From: Hymenolepis diminuta
Taxonomy: Eukaryota > Platyhelminthes > Cestoda > Cyclophyllidea > Hymenolepididae
Length of the DNA stretch: 64,000 bases
Direction of reading: 5' to 3'
Assembly (NCBI GenBank): GCA_900708905.1
Contig: CAADRB010000015.1
Coordinates: 2,536,390-2,600,389, forward strand
Below, piece after piece: positions 53,369 through 62,969 of this stretch. Made by a program: the position numbers and the translations under genes. The notes under the pieces were generated by a model. That model made no database searches, was not told the origin of the DNA, and worked only from the letters and a program-made list of their open reading frames with translations. Numbering within the stretch: the stretch's first letter is position 1; every line of letters starts with the position of its first letter.

Positions 53369-54659
53369 TCACCTGTAGGTCTTCGAGGACAGATCGGTCT
53401 GTAGTCGAGACGGTTTCATCCTGATTTTTAATCTGATTCTAGGCAAAAGAACAGGAATAAGGTTAAACGTATCAAATAACGAATACAAAGAAAGATAGCG
53501 CTTATTAATGGTGGGTCCCGCTTGTTCTCGTCGGAGTTGATTATGGTGGCGGACCCACATGTCCTTATCGACCTCAGTATCGTAAATTATGCTCCCATGT
53601 CGGTTTCTGATAATCGCAGCTGTCCGCTGGCGACGCGGTTGATAATTACGAGCGTAAGCTGGTGTGTTTACAACAGAATCACTCTTCTTGTACCGTTCTC
53701 ACCTTTCGACCCATTAACACCTCAGCCGGGGTTTCTCTCCAAATGCAGGATGCGGAGTTGATCTGTATCTCAGCAAGAAATTCTGCGGTACCTTTTCCAG
53801 AGTTCCCTCTCCTTTTGCTTTTTGTAAACCTTTCTTTAGCGTATCGAAAAATCTTTCTACCTGTCCATTTAACTAAACATGGTATGGAGAGGTGCTGATG
53901 TGTTAAATTGATCGTCGCTCACAGAACTCCCTAAAATCGAATGGCGTAAATAGTGTCCGGTTATTCGAAATCACGGTCTTCGGAAACTCGTGTGGTGTAA
54001 AGATTCGATCCAGTGCTCAGATTGTTGAGGTGCTAGTCGCTAAGGTTAGTAGGACGGACTTATGAAGTCGACGTGTAACCTGATCCATGGAGTTTCCGTT
54101 TGTGGCCATAGCAGGGGATCTTGGGGAATCGGGTTCTGTGTAGCTTGCCGATATTTGCTGCACTGGTGCATATAATATTCAATGTCCTTGTCTATGCCTG
54201 GCCAGTAAGCATATTCTCTAGCTATGAGTTTTATCTGGCTTACTCAAGGATGGCTTGAGTGAAACTATCTTTGGACATTATTTCTAAGGGCAGAAAGAAC
54301 AATAACTTTATCCAAAACATGAGACAAGAGTTAACTACCATTACTGAATCACGCCGATAGTAAAGCTCAAGTAGATCGCCTTTTGGTGGGAATAAAGTCC
54401 ATGTGGATTGGATAAACTTTAATGCTTGCTTTAGGATCGCATCTTTCTCTGTTTCCTTCCATATATCCTCTGCTGATACCAGAGTGTTTCGAATCGACTC
54501 CGCCAGTATGTGCTGCATATCTCCTTTGACCAACACGAATCCGACCCCTGTTTCTTCGTTTTGTGCACGGTTATTATCGATAAGATGAGATACGCCAACA
54601 GCTTTGTCGAAATCCTCCGTTCTCTGATACCTAATATCATAGTCATAGCCCATTAACAT
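53369..54659 (-). pseudogene. Gypsy integrase remnant
   Basis: Fragments in three frames form one integrase. Upstream linker: DLLELYYRRDSVMVVNSCLM (54.38-54.31 kb). Zinc-finger half: MHQCSKYRQATQNP (about 54.17 kb). Core: PWIRLHVDFISPS with the first catalytic aspartate (about 54.07 kb). The second aspartate region reads ISNNRTLFTP where SDNGTxF is expected, so that aspartate is lost. The catalytic glutamate is present in LNGQVERFFDTLKK (53.87-53.83 kb). C-terminal: ETPAEV and WVRHHNQLRR (53.55 kb), as found at the end of many Gypsy integrases. Stops and frameshifts and the lost aspartate show that it is dead. Confidence 0.85.
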
Positions 54660-55215
54660 GACTGCTCACAATTGAAGACTATTTGCAGGATGCACTGGGC
54701 CTCCTTTTCTTGAGCTTATGGTCCATTAGGAGTGTAAATCAATTTATCCATAATTCTTTTCTGCCAGGGTTAGAGTACAGGACACATGTGTGGCCACCTT
54801 TTACGAGTCATATAGAAAAATATGGGAATGACCACCCCAATTCCTCCCACGCAGGCGACCATTTCTAAGGCGTATCCTTGTACAGAAGTTAATTAAAAGA
54901 ACTCTACTTTCGTGTAAAGATGGTAAAAAGAAATTATAATAAGATATTAAACAAGGAAAAGAACGAAGCAATCCCAGATTTCTAAGAGCTTCCATAATGG
55001 TAATGACACGGTTCATCGGGATCAGGATGGTGGCCGATTGAATCAAAAATAAAATAAAGATATTTAACGGAGGTTAGGAAGAACTGAAATTTATTAGCCC
55101 ATATTCTTCGATACTCTCGAGAAATGTTTTGGCGCGACCTTGAAATTCCTCCCCTGAATCTCCAACTACTTTGATGTCATCCAAGTAAGCTGCGATACCC
55201 ACTGGTCCCGAGATC
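54640..55215 (-). pseudogene. Gypsy reverse transcriptase/RNase H remnant
   Basis: Recognisable pieces: AAYLDDIKVVGDSGEEF with the RT active-site YLDD intact (55,173-55,187); KYLYFIFDSIGHHPDPD (compare KYLGFxxDxxGxxPDP, near 55.03 kb); LRSFPCLISYYNFFLPSL in a second frame (compare LRSFLGMINYYRRFIP, near 54.96 kb); then weak RNase H similarity ending in the LMGYDYDIRYQRTEDFDKA segment (54.66-54.60 kb), which matches the LxGYDFxIxYRxxxDxxxAD end of Gypsy RNase H. RT fingers are missing upstream, with the break close to 55,205. Confidence 0.85.
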
Positions 55216-55476
55216 ATGTTGTAGCCTGGGCACGGCCGTCATTGACTACTCTGATAGAGTCATTCGTTGTGTCTGTACGAATTACAGTTCTGACGCTGAT
55301 GTTTAAGGAAAGGACAATACTTATAGAGGTGAAAACCGCTACAAAATCGGCACCTCGATTTATAATTATGATTATTGGGATACGTCTGCTGTGTCTGAGG
55401 CTACAGCATCGGGTTATTATCAGTCTATCAATTTCGATTTTCTTGATTAAGCTTATTCGAGTCGTCCATGAGATTC

Positions 55477-55627
55477 CGAAAGTTATTTTATTCATCCACC
55501 AGGTTGTGTAACATAACATTGGGTTCTTATCTGAAATGGATAACAATTTAAGTCGAATTTCCGCATAACATGTGCGGCGAAGGCCCTGAATGAATTCAAG
55601 ACACCTAAAGTGATCCTCTTTCAGCAA
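55477..55627 (-). pseudogene. Gypsy gag-like fragment
   Basis: - strand stretch containing RCLEFIQGLRRTCYAEIRLK, resembling the FxxGLxxxxDAEIRxRLLxxLE segment of Gypsy-type Gag proteins. The frame runs on to 55,214 but that part resembles no Gag or protease and is probably shifted or rearranged. Together with the adjacent YLDD sequence it shows that the Gag end and RT palm are now side by side. Confidence 0.5.
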
Positions 55628-55630
55628 CCC

Positions 55631-57993
55631 ATACTAGAATGCGTTACACATTCGATTCAAACGTAACTGAAGAACATGAGTATTGAACGGAAATCACTTA
55701 GGATACCTTTGTGGATTGACAGTTAAACTTTTATCTGTAAAGTGCACAAAAATAAGTCATATTTAAGCAGTCATTATGAATAGCGGATCGTCCAAGGAAA
55801 AACAAATCTGAATGAAATTTTAAGCAACACACAATGAAATCATCAAAAATTTGACAGTAATATTAGCACACATTACTAAAAGGTTCTTGTTTTAAATTAA
55901 TTTAAAATAGTACTTCAATTTCTTAAAGTGCTCTTATTTAAATTATAAAAACTGAAACTACAGAAAAAACGGTTGGTGCGTTTCATTCCCATATCCCCAA
56001 AGTACATCTTCTTATCAATTTTTGCTCTCCATTTGCCTTCCATGCACTCAATTATCAAATCCGCCCACCTCATACTCCTGTTTTATTAATCACTATGCGA
56101 ACGCTTTGTCAATCTCTCGACTTTTGATTGCTTTCAAAAAAATTTACTTGGTCTACACCCAACCCCAGGTATTATCTTTTTGAACAGGCGGATTCTAATA
56201 TTGGTTATTGGGAATATCTTTAGTCAAAGAGGTAAGTCGAGCGCCAACAAATTTGATAGCCAGGCTATGTTTCAATCTTTCAAGAAGGATATGGCTTAGG
56301 AGCTAAGGTATATTTGATTTTTATCTAACTATTCTTCAGGCTGCACTCAAAACAATCTACTTAAGGCTTAGGATCGGATCTTGATTGGAGCTCAAATAAT
56401 TTGAGAACAAAGGAGGAAACTTTCAGTTGCAGAAGAGTTTGATTAAGTTAAGAATATAGGAAACTGTTACAAAATACTGTAGTTTACGCATTCACCACGT
56501 ACTATTCTTTTACCTTAATTTAATTGAACAACTGACATGAAGATAATTCTTTCAAAGTACCCACTGATATAATAATCAAAAGATAAATACCAAGACACAC
56601 CCTTAAAACGTATAAATGTTTAAGAAAGGTATACGTAACTACATTTCTGCCAATATTTTTATTATAATCTACAACATCTGTCAATAATATTTATTGAGAT
56701 TTAATGGAACCCAGAGACTAATAAATATTCAGGAAAAAATCTTAAACTCTTCTATCTTTCATCTTCTTTATGGATTATTATTCCTTGCTTAGAAATTTTA
56801 ACTACTACCAATGTGAGTCGGCAGCCATTTTAAATGTCCTTTTTCAAAAAAGATAATTCACTATAATTAACACGATAATAAATTAATTAATTATTAATAA
56901 TATTTTCGTTTATATATGAATTAAACTAATATGTATTAAATAATGCTTATTTCTAATAATTTTTAATGGTGTTGTTGATTGAATAACAGTATTTGTTTTA
57001 ATGAATTCAAAGCGGAAAAATGCAATTTTCTTACCGCAGTTTTACCGGCTTGAAAATGTATCTCCCACGTGTTCCGCGGCTTTTGAACGAATCGAAGAAA
57101 GCGGATAGGAAAAAATTGGGCCTTGTAGTTTAATTGTTAAATTTTATTGTAATTTCTAACCTGCTTAACGGATTTTGACATATTATCAACTACCGTATTT
57201 TGACTTATAACAATTAATATAGTATTTAGTTTCTATTAACACATAATATTTTAAATAGTGTTCAACAATTTAGTTAAATATTGATTTGTTAAATTTATCC
57301 TTTAGTTTAACATTAAATTCAATATTCGTGGTCCACAATATGGCATATTCACCTACGGTATCTAACCCTTATAGATTGGATTTGAAATACGATGTATCAT
57401 AAGTTACCGGGTCTTAAATGTGGCTATTATTTTAGTCAATTTAAAATGAGGATCGAATGAAGACGATACAGGTGTGTTTATGGTTATTTTTCGAGTTAAG
57501 AACACTGGGTATACTTTGGAAATGACGTGGAAAATACAGGTATTTGGGCCTCTTAAGAAACCAAAACCAGGCGTAGCTGGTAATAACGCTGAACCAATAT
57601 GAGGGCTTTGAACCAACTAATCACCGGTATGACAAACTGATTTGACTAATAGCTATGGAGAATAATTTTCCATAGCTCTTCAGAACGATCAACCTGCACT
57701 GCGCAAGTTCCTGATATCACGCACTATACTAGCGTGCTTATTATGACTTATCTATGTTTTTCATTTGAATTCGTTCCCCTATTTTCTCACAAAATTTTAT
57801 GCTTTCCATTTTGTGTCATTATTCACGATCGAGCTGCATTAATCATAAGTGCGGTAATTCCAAGCGGTTCCACCTCATGGGTGGTTAAACATATTGGTTA
57901 AAAATAACCAATTCCCTTATTTGTAAATCATGAACAGGGCCTTATTCATGTAATTTTTATCATGTTTATAGCGTATGATCTCTCTTGTCTGTG
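55631..57993. other. AT-rich interval, no gene seen
   Basis: No 5' LTR of the Gypsy relic and no coding exon were identified. A hairpin sits at 57,651-57,677. A 70-codon - strand ORF at 57,404-57,616 was not recognised. Confidence 0.45.
57651..57677. repeat. Perfect 9-bp hairpin
   Basis: AGCTATGGA, a 9-base loop, then TCCATAGCT. About 320 bases from the stop codon of the SLC5-like exon; it could be a chance structure. Confidence 0.5.
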
Positions 57994-58145
57994 TTATGAC
58001 TGACCTGTTGAGGCAAGAACCACCATTAAATATGCAAATAGACAAATCGATATCATTATGTCCCATTCTTTCTGCTCTGGTGCCTTCAGTGTTCTGTTCA
58101 TTCTCTCTAATTGAGCTTTGTCCTCTGGAGTCATTCCGCACCAAA
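57994..58145 (-). CDS. C-terminal exon resembling SLC5 sodium/solute symporters
   Basis: On the - strand, acceptor CTAAATAG is followed by 152 bases ending in TAA. The product reads WCGMTPEDKAQLERMNRTLK, then APEQKEW, then a hydrophobic segment DIMISICLFAYLMVVLAS and a short tail. SLC5 transporters (SGLT, SMIT, SMVT types) end with a CG motif, an acidic linker with EEExAxLxxxLxxxxEExxxW, and a final transmembrane helix at the very C-terminus; this layout fits. No other SLC5 exon was found on the - strand between here and the window end. It is therefore either a 3' exon with distant partners or, more likely, an isolated duplicated fragment. The assignment is by layout, with limited identity. 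Confidence 0.4.
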
Positions 58146-58204
58146 CTATTTAGCAGATTTCTTAGAAATTGTGAGTTCCTATCACCATGTTCTGGCTTAT
58201 AATT

Positions 58205-58450
58205 ATTATCTGGAATATCTCTTGCAGTCGTGCTAAAAGTTCCTCAGGGTCTTTAAAACAAAAAAATGAAATTTGGAATTTTGTAATTTTTAAGTAGCAC
58301 CGAGAGAGCCTACCCAATAGTGTCTAAAGTGCCGTGAAGATGCCGATGTATTATTATATTCTGCAAGCATCTCTTGACATCATGCTACATGCTCCTCCAT
58401 GTCTTCAGAGCTATACGGAAAAGTTAAGACCTTATGAATTGCAGGCAGTG
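58205..58450 (-). pseudogene. Possible degraded coding fragments upstream of the SLC5-like exon
   Basis: On the - strand, EDMEEHVA, a stop, then CQEMLAEYNNTSASSRHFRH is protein-like and ends near a GTAGGC donor-like word; about 65 bases on, after TTTTAAAG, comes DPEELLARLQEIFQ in a new frame. If these are real exons the gene has a nonsense codon. Unrecognised family. Confidence 0.2.
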
Positions 58451-58685
58451 TAAACAAGTTAAGGCTTGCTAGGAAGTTTCTAAAATGTTGTAGGAATACT
58501 CAAACTATCAGTTATTTTTGTTTGATAAATTTGCTCTATCCCTGCTCTATCATTTTTATTTAGACTCTCCAATATTGTAAGATTGTGGAAATTCAGGTTT
58601 AAAGGCAAGGCGGACTATAGCACAAAGCTCTAAAATAAGTATTATTAAAATGCCGAAAAAAAATTTTTTTTTGCATTTTTTCTAG

Positions 58686-59081
58686 GTTCACAAAGTTCCA
58701 GCTGCGGCCAATTATGATTGTAGTTTGACGTGGATTGGCGACTCAGAGGAGGAACGTCGCAAAATGGGTCAATTGCTGACCAAATTCGACGATATTAAAT
58801 ACCATATAGAGATAACTATCTGTTATTTGCCAAAGATTAGGATCAGTTGTATAACATTTCCAGGCCCTCTAAGTTACATAATCGAAAGTTCATTTGGGAA
58901 GCATCTTATTTCCAGAAGACACGCTACAATTGAAAGAACTCCGAGAAGGAAATTTGTCATTTATAATGGCAGCATAAATGGGAAGTTTGCAAATAATGTG
59001 CATATTAAAGATGTTGCCACTTTAGAAGACCATGATGTAGTACGCTTTGGACACATAAGTGAATGTGATATCAGGCATTGA
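58686..59081 (+). CDS. FHA-domain exon, partial gene or pseudogene
   Basis: A good acceptor (long T-run, TTTTTTCTAG) precedes an open frame of 131 codons ending in TGA. No in-frame ATG suits a start, so it is read as a 3' exon. The C-terminal 60 residues carry the forkhead-associated signature: HLISRRHATIER (SRxH), YNGSINGKFANNVHIKD (S-x-NG-x-x-N) and LEDHDVVRFG (L-x-x-x-DxxxFG). FHA domains bind phosphothreonine peptides in nuclear signalling. The wording LIS..HA...NNV.I....L..hDV..FG is closest, to my eye, to TCF19-like FHA domains. The expected GR-containing first strand is not obvious; the upstream half (TWIGDSEEERRKMGQLLTKF) is unrecognised. AATAAA lies at 59,306-59,311, about 225 bases after the stop. 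No upstream exons found. Confidence 0.6.
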   Translation, partial: VHKVPAAANYDCSLTWIGDSEEERRKMGQLLTKFDDIKYHIEITICYLPKIRISCITFPGPLSYIIESSFGKHLISRRHATIERTPRRKFVIYNGSINGKFANNVHIKDVATLEDHDVVRFGHISECDIRH

Positions 59082-62000
59082 GAAAAGTAAATCTCTAAAA
59101 ATGGGATTTTAAACATAAGATAAGCATAGCACTTAAGATATATGCAAATTGACATAGTACATGATAATTTATTTTATTGTTTTCTAGGTTTCTATGGTTG
59201 AATGAAGAAGTCAATTAGAAAGTGGTTACCCCTGCGAATTTGATATTCTACCTACTGCAATTGCAAATAGCCTTTATGGATGCTCTAAGAACAATCTGTT
59301 GATAAAATAAATATGAAATATACTTCGTTACCCTCCTCTGATTATCACTTTTTAATGCAACACACTACTTAGAATGAAGAAAGGGGAGGGAAAAGTCCTG
59401 CAACTCAAACAACGGGTCACCATCGAGAAAATAAATTTACTTATACAGGATTGGATGTGGGATTAATGATTTGCTAACTGGTTGACCAATATTGACAGCG
59501 GTAGCTTCTTCGTTAGTGACCTTACGTAGACGTCAGTAATCGATAGTTCAGAACATAAGTTTACAAGTGCGCCGAGTGTACTCTAAATATACTCAATCAA
59601 ATGCATCGAAAATATTTAGTTTGGCTTCCTAACAATTATAGTATTAACTCATATTTATTGAAAAGCATAATTATACATTTAAGAACTATTTTAGGTTTTA
59701 TTATTCCTAATTCCATTTGCTTAGTAATATCACTTGATAACTTGTTTTCAGGCCTATTATGTTGATTGTATGAAAAAATTTTCAGATTGGCGACGTAGAT
59801 TTGGATTCTCTTTAGTAACAATATCAAATCACTATTGCGAGAGCCAAATGATATTTAACTTCTTCCAAAATGTTTTATATGTTAGATTTACTAGATTTTG
59901 TATTCTAATCGCTTGTAGGAGTTTAATCATATCAAGGTAAGATTACTTCATCGTACTAAAAATGTTCTTAACGGCAGAGAGTAGAAAAAAGCCTGATCAT
60001 AATTGGTGTACGAAAGCATATTATAAAACAGCGTTGGAAATTTGAGGGAGATAGAGAAAGGAACACGGACTGAGACATGCAAAGAGAAAGGGAAAGCAAA
60101 GCGTCTGCACAGAGCGCATTAAAACGGACCTATGTAACAGAGGTAGATCAATCAAGTCAAAAGCGAGTAGAAATTAATTATCTTTATGAAGGTGCACTAA
60201 AGGCACAAAGAGGTAAAATGCATTAAGTGTATTCATTTTTCGCTAGCATTTGAAAGTATACGCCAGTTCTTACACTAGCATAAAAATGCATGAATAGTAA
60301 AATAATTTTTCAAAAGCATCCAGAAAAAACCCTAAATTTTTTTTCTAACATCCCTTTTAAAGAATGGATAATCACAAATTCATTCTTAATTTAACAATAG
60401 TAATTCTTCGTATATGCGTCTAATTGTAAATATCCAAATATCTACCAATTATTCAAATTTGCTATAAGAACATATTTATTAACTTAAAGGCTCTTAGGAT
60501 ACTTTGGAGAGTTTATAGGAAAATATTAATCTACAGAAGCACGTGGATATGTAATAGCAAATGGGTCAGTGTAAGAAGATCAATACGATTTCACAAGATA
60601 AGAAAGTAGTGAGCAGTCTACTGAGAGGATCAAGAGAAAAATGAGAGGGGGTGAGTGCTCGCAGTGAAGAAATGGGGGTGGATGAGTTTGGGAATTACAG
60701 AGGTATATTTATAGTTCGGCCAGACGGCGTGGCATGAACAGGTGGGAAGTTACAGGAAACCTTTGATCAAAGGAAACTGAGACATGGCAACAATCATTCA
60801 AGGGTCAATTATGTGATTTAATTGTCTCCATTAGAGTCAATTGCTAAAGGATACAAAATGTCTATTCTGGAAATCTTAAAGTCTGTGGCAGATGCTTTTT
60901 TTGCCAAACCTATGTAATACTCTTAGACGTCCAACTAGCTGCTAACAAGTATAACTAGCCTCTAGCAGAGTCCTCAAGTATAAATTTTGCCCCCGAAGTC
61001 AGCTAGGCTACGTTGAAAGTAACAACAGCAAAGAGGGTATCAAGTGGGGAGTTTATCATAAACTATGGCCGTCACGCTTAATCATTATACATAACCAACG
61101 TTAAGCTGTAAGAATATTGACCACTGATTGGCTGGGAAGACCTCCGCACGCACGGCCGCACTTGCTTGCTATGCGATCGGTATTAAGGCTGCACTTTGCG
61201 GAATATTCAAGCACATCCGAGATTCCCTTAATCGGCCCTGTTAGCTTTGTGAACTCCACATAAAGCGATTGGAGCGTAAAACAGCATGAGGTCGAGATAA
61301 ATAGGTTCCATGGATAATGAGTGAGAAAGAAACTTTTAATTTTAGAAAATTAAACCCCTTTGGTCATTACATACGATTAGCACAAATTGGGCTAAGTCAA
61401 CGATACTGTCAAGCTGAAGAAAGCAATATTTTCTCAGAAATTCTTTTTCTTAATGTTTTTCCATCTCTTTAATTCCCTTTTATTCTAAATAATCTCTTTA
61501 CATTACGATTGCAAATGCAGCAGAGTGCCAGTGAGCTACTATTAAAGAGGTGTACCTTTTTCTGCTATCTGTGTTTTGTTCGGTTTGTATTTGTAGCTAG
61601 TGAAATTACTTAGGAAATATAAGTACCGATTTCCTACAAGAAGATCAACTCATGGCAAATATCTTTAGTAATATTTTCCATAACAATTTAGTTACGAGAT
61701 TCTTGCAATATCTTGATACGCAAATATCAAATATATGCGTATATAAATATAATTATGGGTCCTCTATAATAAAAAATATATTCATGTACATTTATGACAT
61801 ATCACAAATTTTTATACAGCAGGCAATAAATAAAATATTTTACCGGTTGCAATATACCGTGATAAAATTCCGTTACAAATTGTTACCCACATAATGTGAA
61901 CGAAGGACTGATTTATGAAAGCTATTATTAGAAGACATAGACAAATATAGTGAAGGTTGAAATAAAGGAATATACTGAGATATTACTCATTTTATCTGAG

Positions 62001-62519
62001 TAAACGAAGAGAAGATATAGAAGCAGACTCAACAATTCATGAAAGGATAAAGGCGTGACTGAAATTAATTAAAAGATCAAATGAGTTCTCCATTCATCTT
62101 TTCTTTAACAAATATCACATTATAGTCAAATGAAAAAAGCAATTTTTACATAGATTTCGCTAAGTTATGTAATCGAAGTTGAAATACGGCTCTGCGTCAT
62201 TTTCACTAAATAAATTAAAGGGATATGAGATATAAAAATCATTAAAATTTTTTTCAATACGTTATGCCTACGATAAACTCAAATGAAACCAAAGTCAATA
62301 TAATTGATTCTGTAATGTTTACAACGTCTTTATATATTATGGTTTATTATTTTTACTCATTATCTTCCAACGCAAATGTTTTAAACAATACTGATATGCA
62401 TCAATTTCCATTTTTGCACTTGAAAATCATAAACCAAAATTATTATTATGTACACATAACGAATCAAATTTATTAAATATAATATTACTCATTTAATATT
62501 CCTATTTAATTTTTTCCAT
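59082..62519. other. Intergenic region between the FHA exon and ArfGAP1
   Basis: AT-rich with purine-rich low-complexity stretches (about 60,040-60,120 and 60,620-60,690). A GC-richer segment at about 60,980-61,300 includes CACGGCCGCAC and a GATTGGCTGG (inverted CCAAT) word; it may be an old repeat or a promoter. ORFs of 60-80 codons are AT-driven. No coding exon supported. Confidence 0.45.
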
Positions 62520-62520
62520 C

Positions 62521-62522
62521 AG
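62521..62522 (+). other. Possible splice acceptor in the ArfGAP1 5' UTR
   Basis: TTTAATTTTTTCCATCAG is a strong polypyrimidine/AG acceptor 84 bases before the ArfGAP1 ATG. It could end a non-coding first intron or, if this is a flatworm, accept a spliced leader. The sequence alone cannot distinguish these. Confidence 0.35.
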
Positions 62523-62605
62523 CACCATTATTCCCCTATCAGAATTAATTCCAGTGAAATTTCAAGGTTATATGGACCCCTTTCGACGCGCTTGTGGCTT
62601 AGAAG

Positions 62606-62665
62606 ATGGCCAGTCCAAGGACTCGACACGCTTTGGCCGAAATAAGACGAGTGGATGAAAATAAC
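62606..62665 (+). CDS. ARFGAP1: ArfGAP1-type Arf GTPase-activating protein, coding exon 1
   Basis: ATG at 62,606 opens 20 codons, MASPRTRHALAEIRRVDEN plus N, and the exon ends at a GTAAGT donor at 62,666. MASPRTRxxLxxxRxxDENN is the conserved N-terminus of ArfGAP1 across animals. Family role: a Golgi/cytosolic GAP that stimulates GTP hydrolysis on Arf1 and controls COPI coat release. The preceding base context GAAG-ATG-G and the acceptor at 62,521 support this as the true start. The gene continues past the right edge, so only the N-terminal 56 residues are in view. Confidence 0.92.
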
Positions 62666-62859
62666 GTAAGTTTTGCATTTTATTGTGTAATTTTAATTAT
62701 TTATTACAAGTGCACTGGACTTTAGTGTTTTCCGCATTATTTTTCTGTGACCTATATAATTTGACGTGGAACATTTTGTCTGTTGGCATGTGTGATGTTA
62801 AATAGGGTTTAACAGTTTGGATAGGTGGTGCTAATGCTGCCTGTATTTTACTTTGAAAG
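62666..62859 (+). other. ArfGAP1 intron 1 (194 bp)
   Basis: GTAAGT to CTTTGAAAG. Phase 0. Much shorter than the mannosidase introns. The acceptor pyrimidine tract is modest, but the position is fixed by the C4 zinc finger that resumes in frame. Confidence 0.88.
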
Positions 62860-62969
62860 TTCTGTTTCGAATGTGGCACTCCTAATCCGCAATGGGCCAG
62901 CGTCACTTACGGTATCTGGATATGTCTTGAATGCTCTGGCAGGCATCGTGGACTTGGCGTTCATCTTAG
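62860..62969 (+). CDS. ARFGAP1: ArfGAP1 coding exon 2: zinc finger and arginine finger
   Basis: 110 bases, 36 codons plus two bases, donor GTATGT at 62,970. Encodes [20 protein letters not shown] then [16 protein letters not shown]. The ArfGAP C4 zinc finger is complete: C22, C25, C42 and C45 (CX2C-X16-CX2C). R50 in the [10 protein letters not shown] block sits exactly at the catalytic arginine-finger position known from ArfGAP1. A small difference: phenylalanine before the first cysteine where most animals have valine. The next expected segment (SFVRSxxMDxW) was not found before 64,000, so intron 2 exceeds 1 kb. Confidence 0.95.

Larger units (their letters stand above)
53170..55630 (-). mobile_element. 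Decayed, internally deleted Ty3/Gypsy LTR retrotransposon
   Basis: On the - strand, from high to low coordinates: a gag-like piece (55.63-55.48 kb), reverse transcriptase palm with YLDD (55,173-55,187) and thumb (to 54.8 kb), RNase H remnants (54.8-54.6 kb), integrase zinc finger/core/C-terminus (54.6-53.37 kb), a polypurine tract (complement of 53,351-53,360) and a 3' LTR (to about 53,175). The full order gag-RT-RNaseH-INT with the integrase last is diagnostic of Ty3/Gypsy. Only about 2.3 kb separate gag from the LTR, so the protease and the first half of RT are deleted, and several frameshifts and stops break what remains. No 5' LTR was found above 55.63 kb. Not mobile by itself. Confidence 0.88.

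Noticed and set aside
55242..55511. 89-codon + strand isoleucine/valine-rich ORF as a membrane protein
   Set aside because: It is the antisense of the Gypsy gag/pol relic; its hydrophobicity comes from the complement of that sequence.
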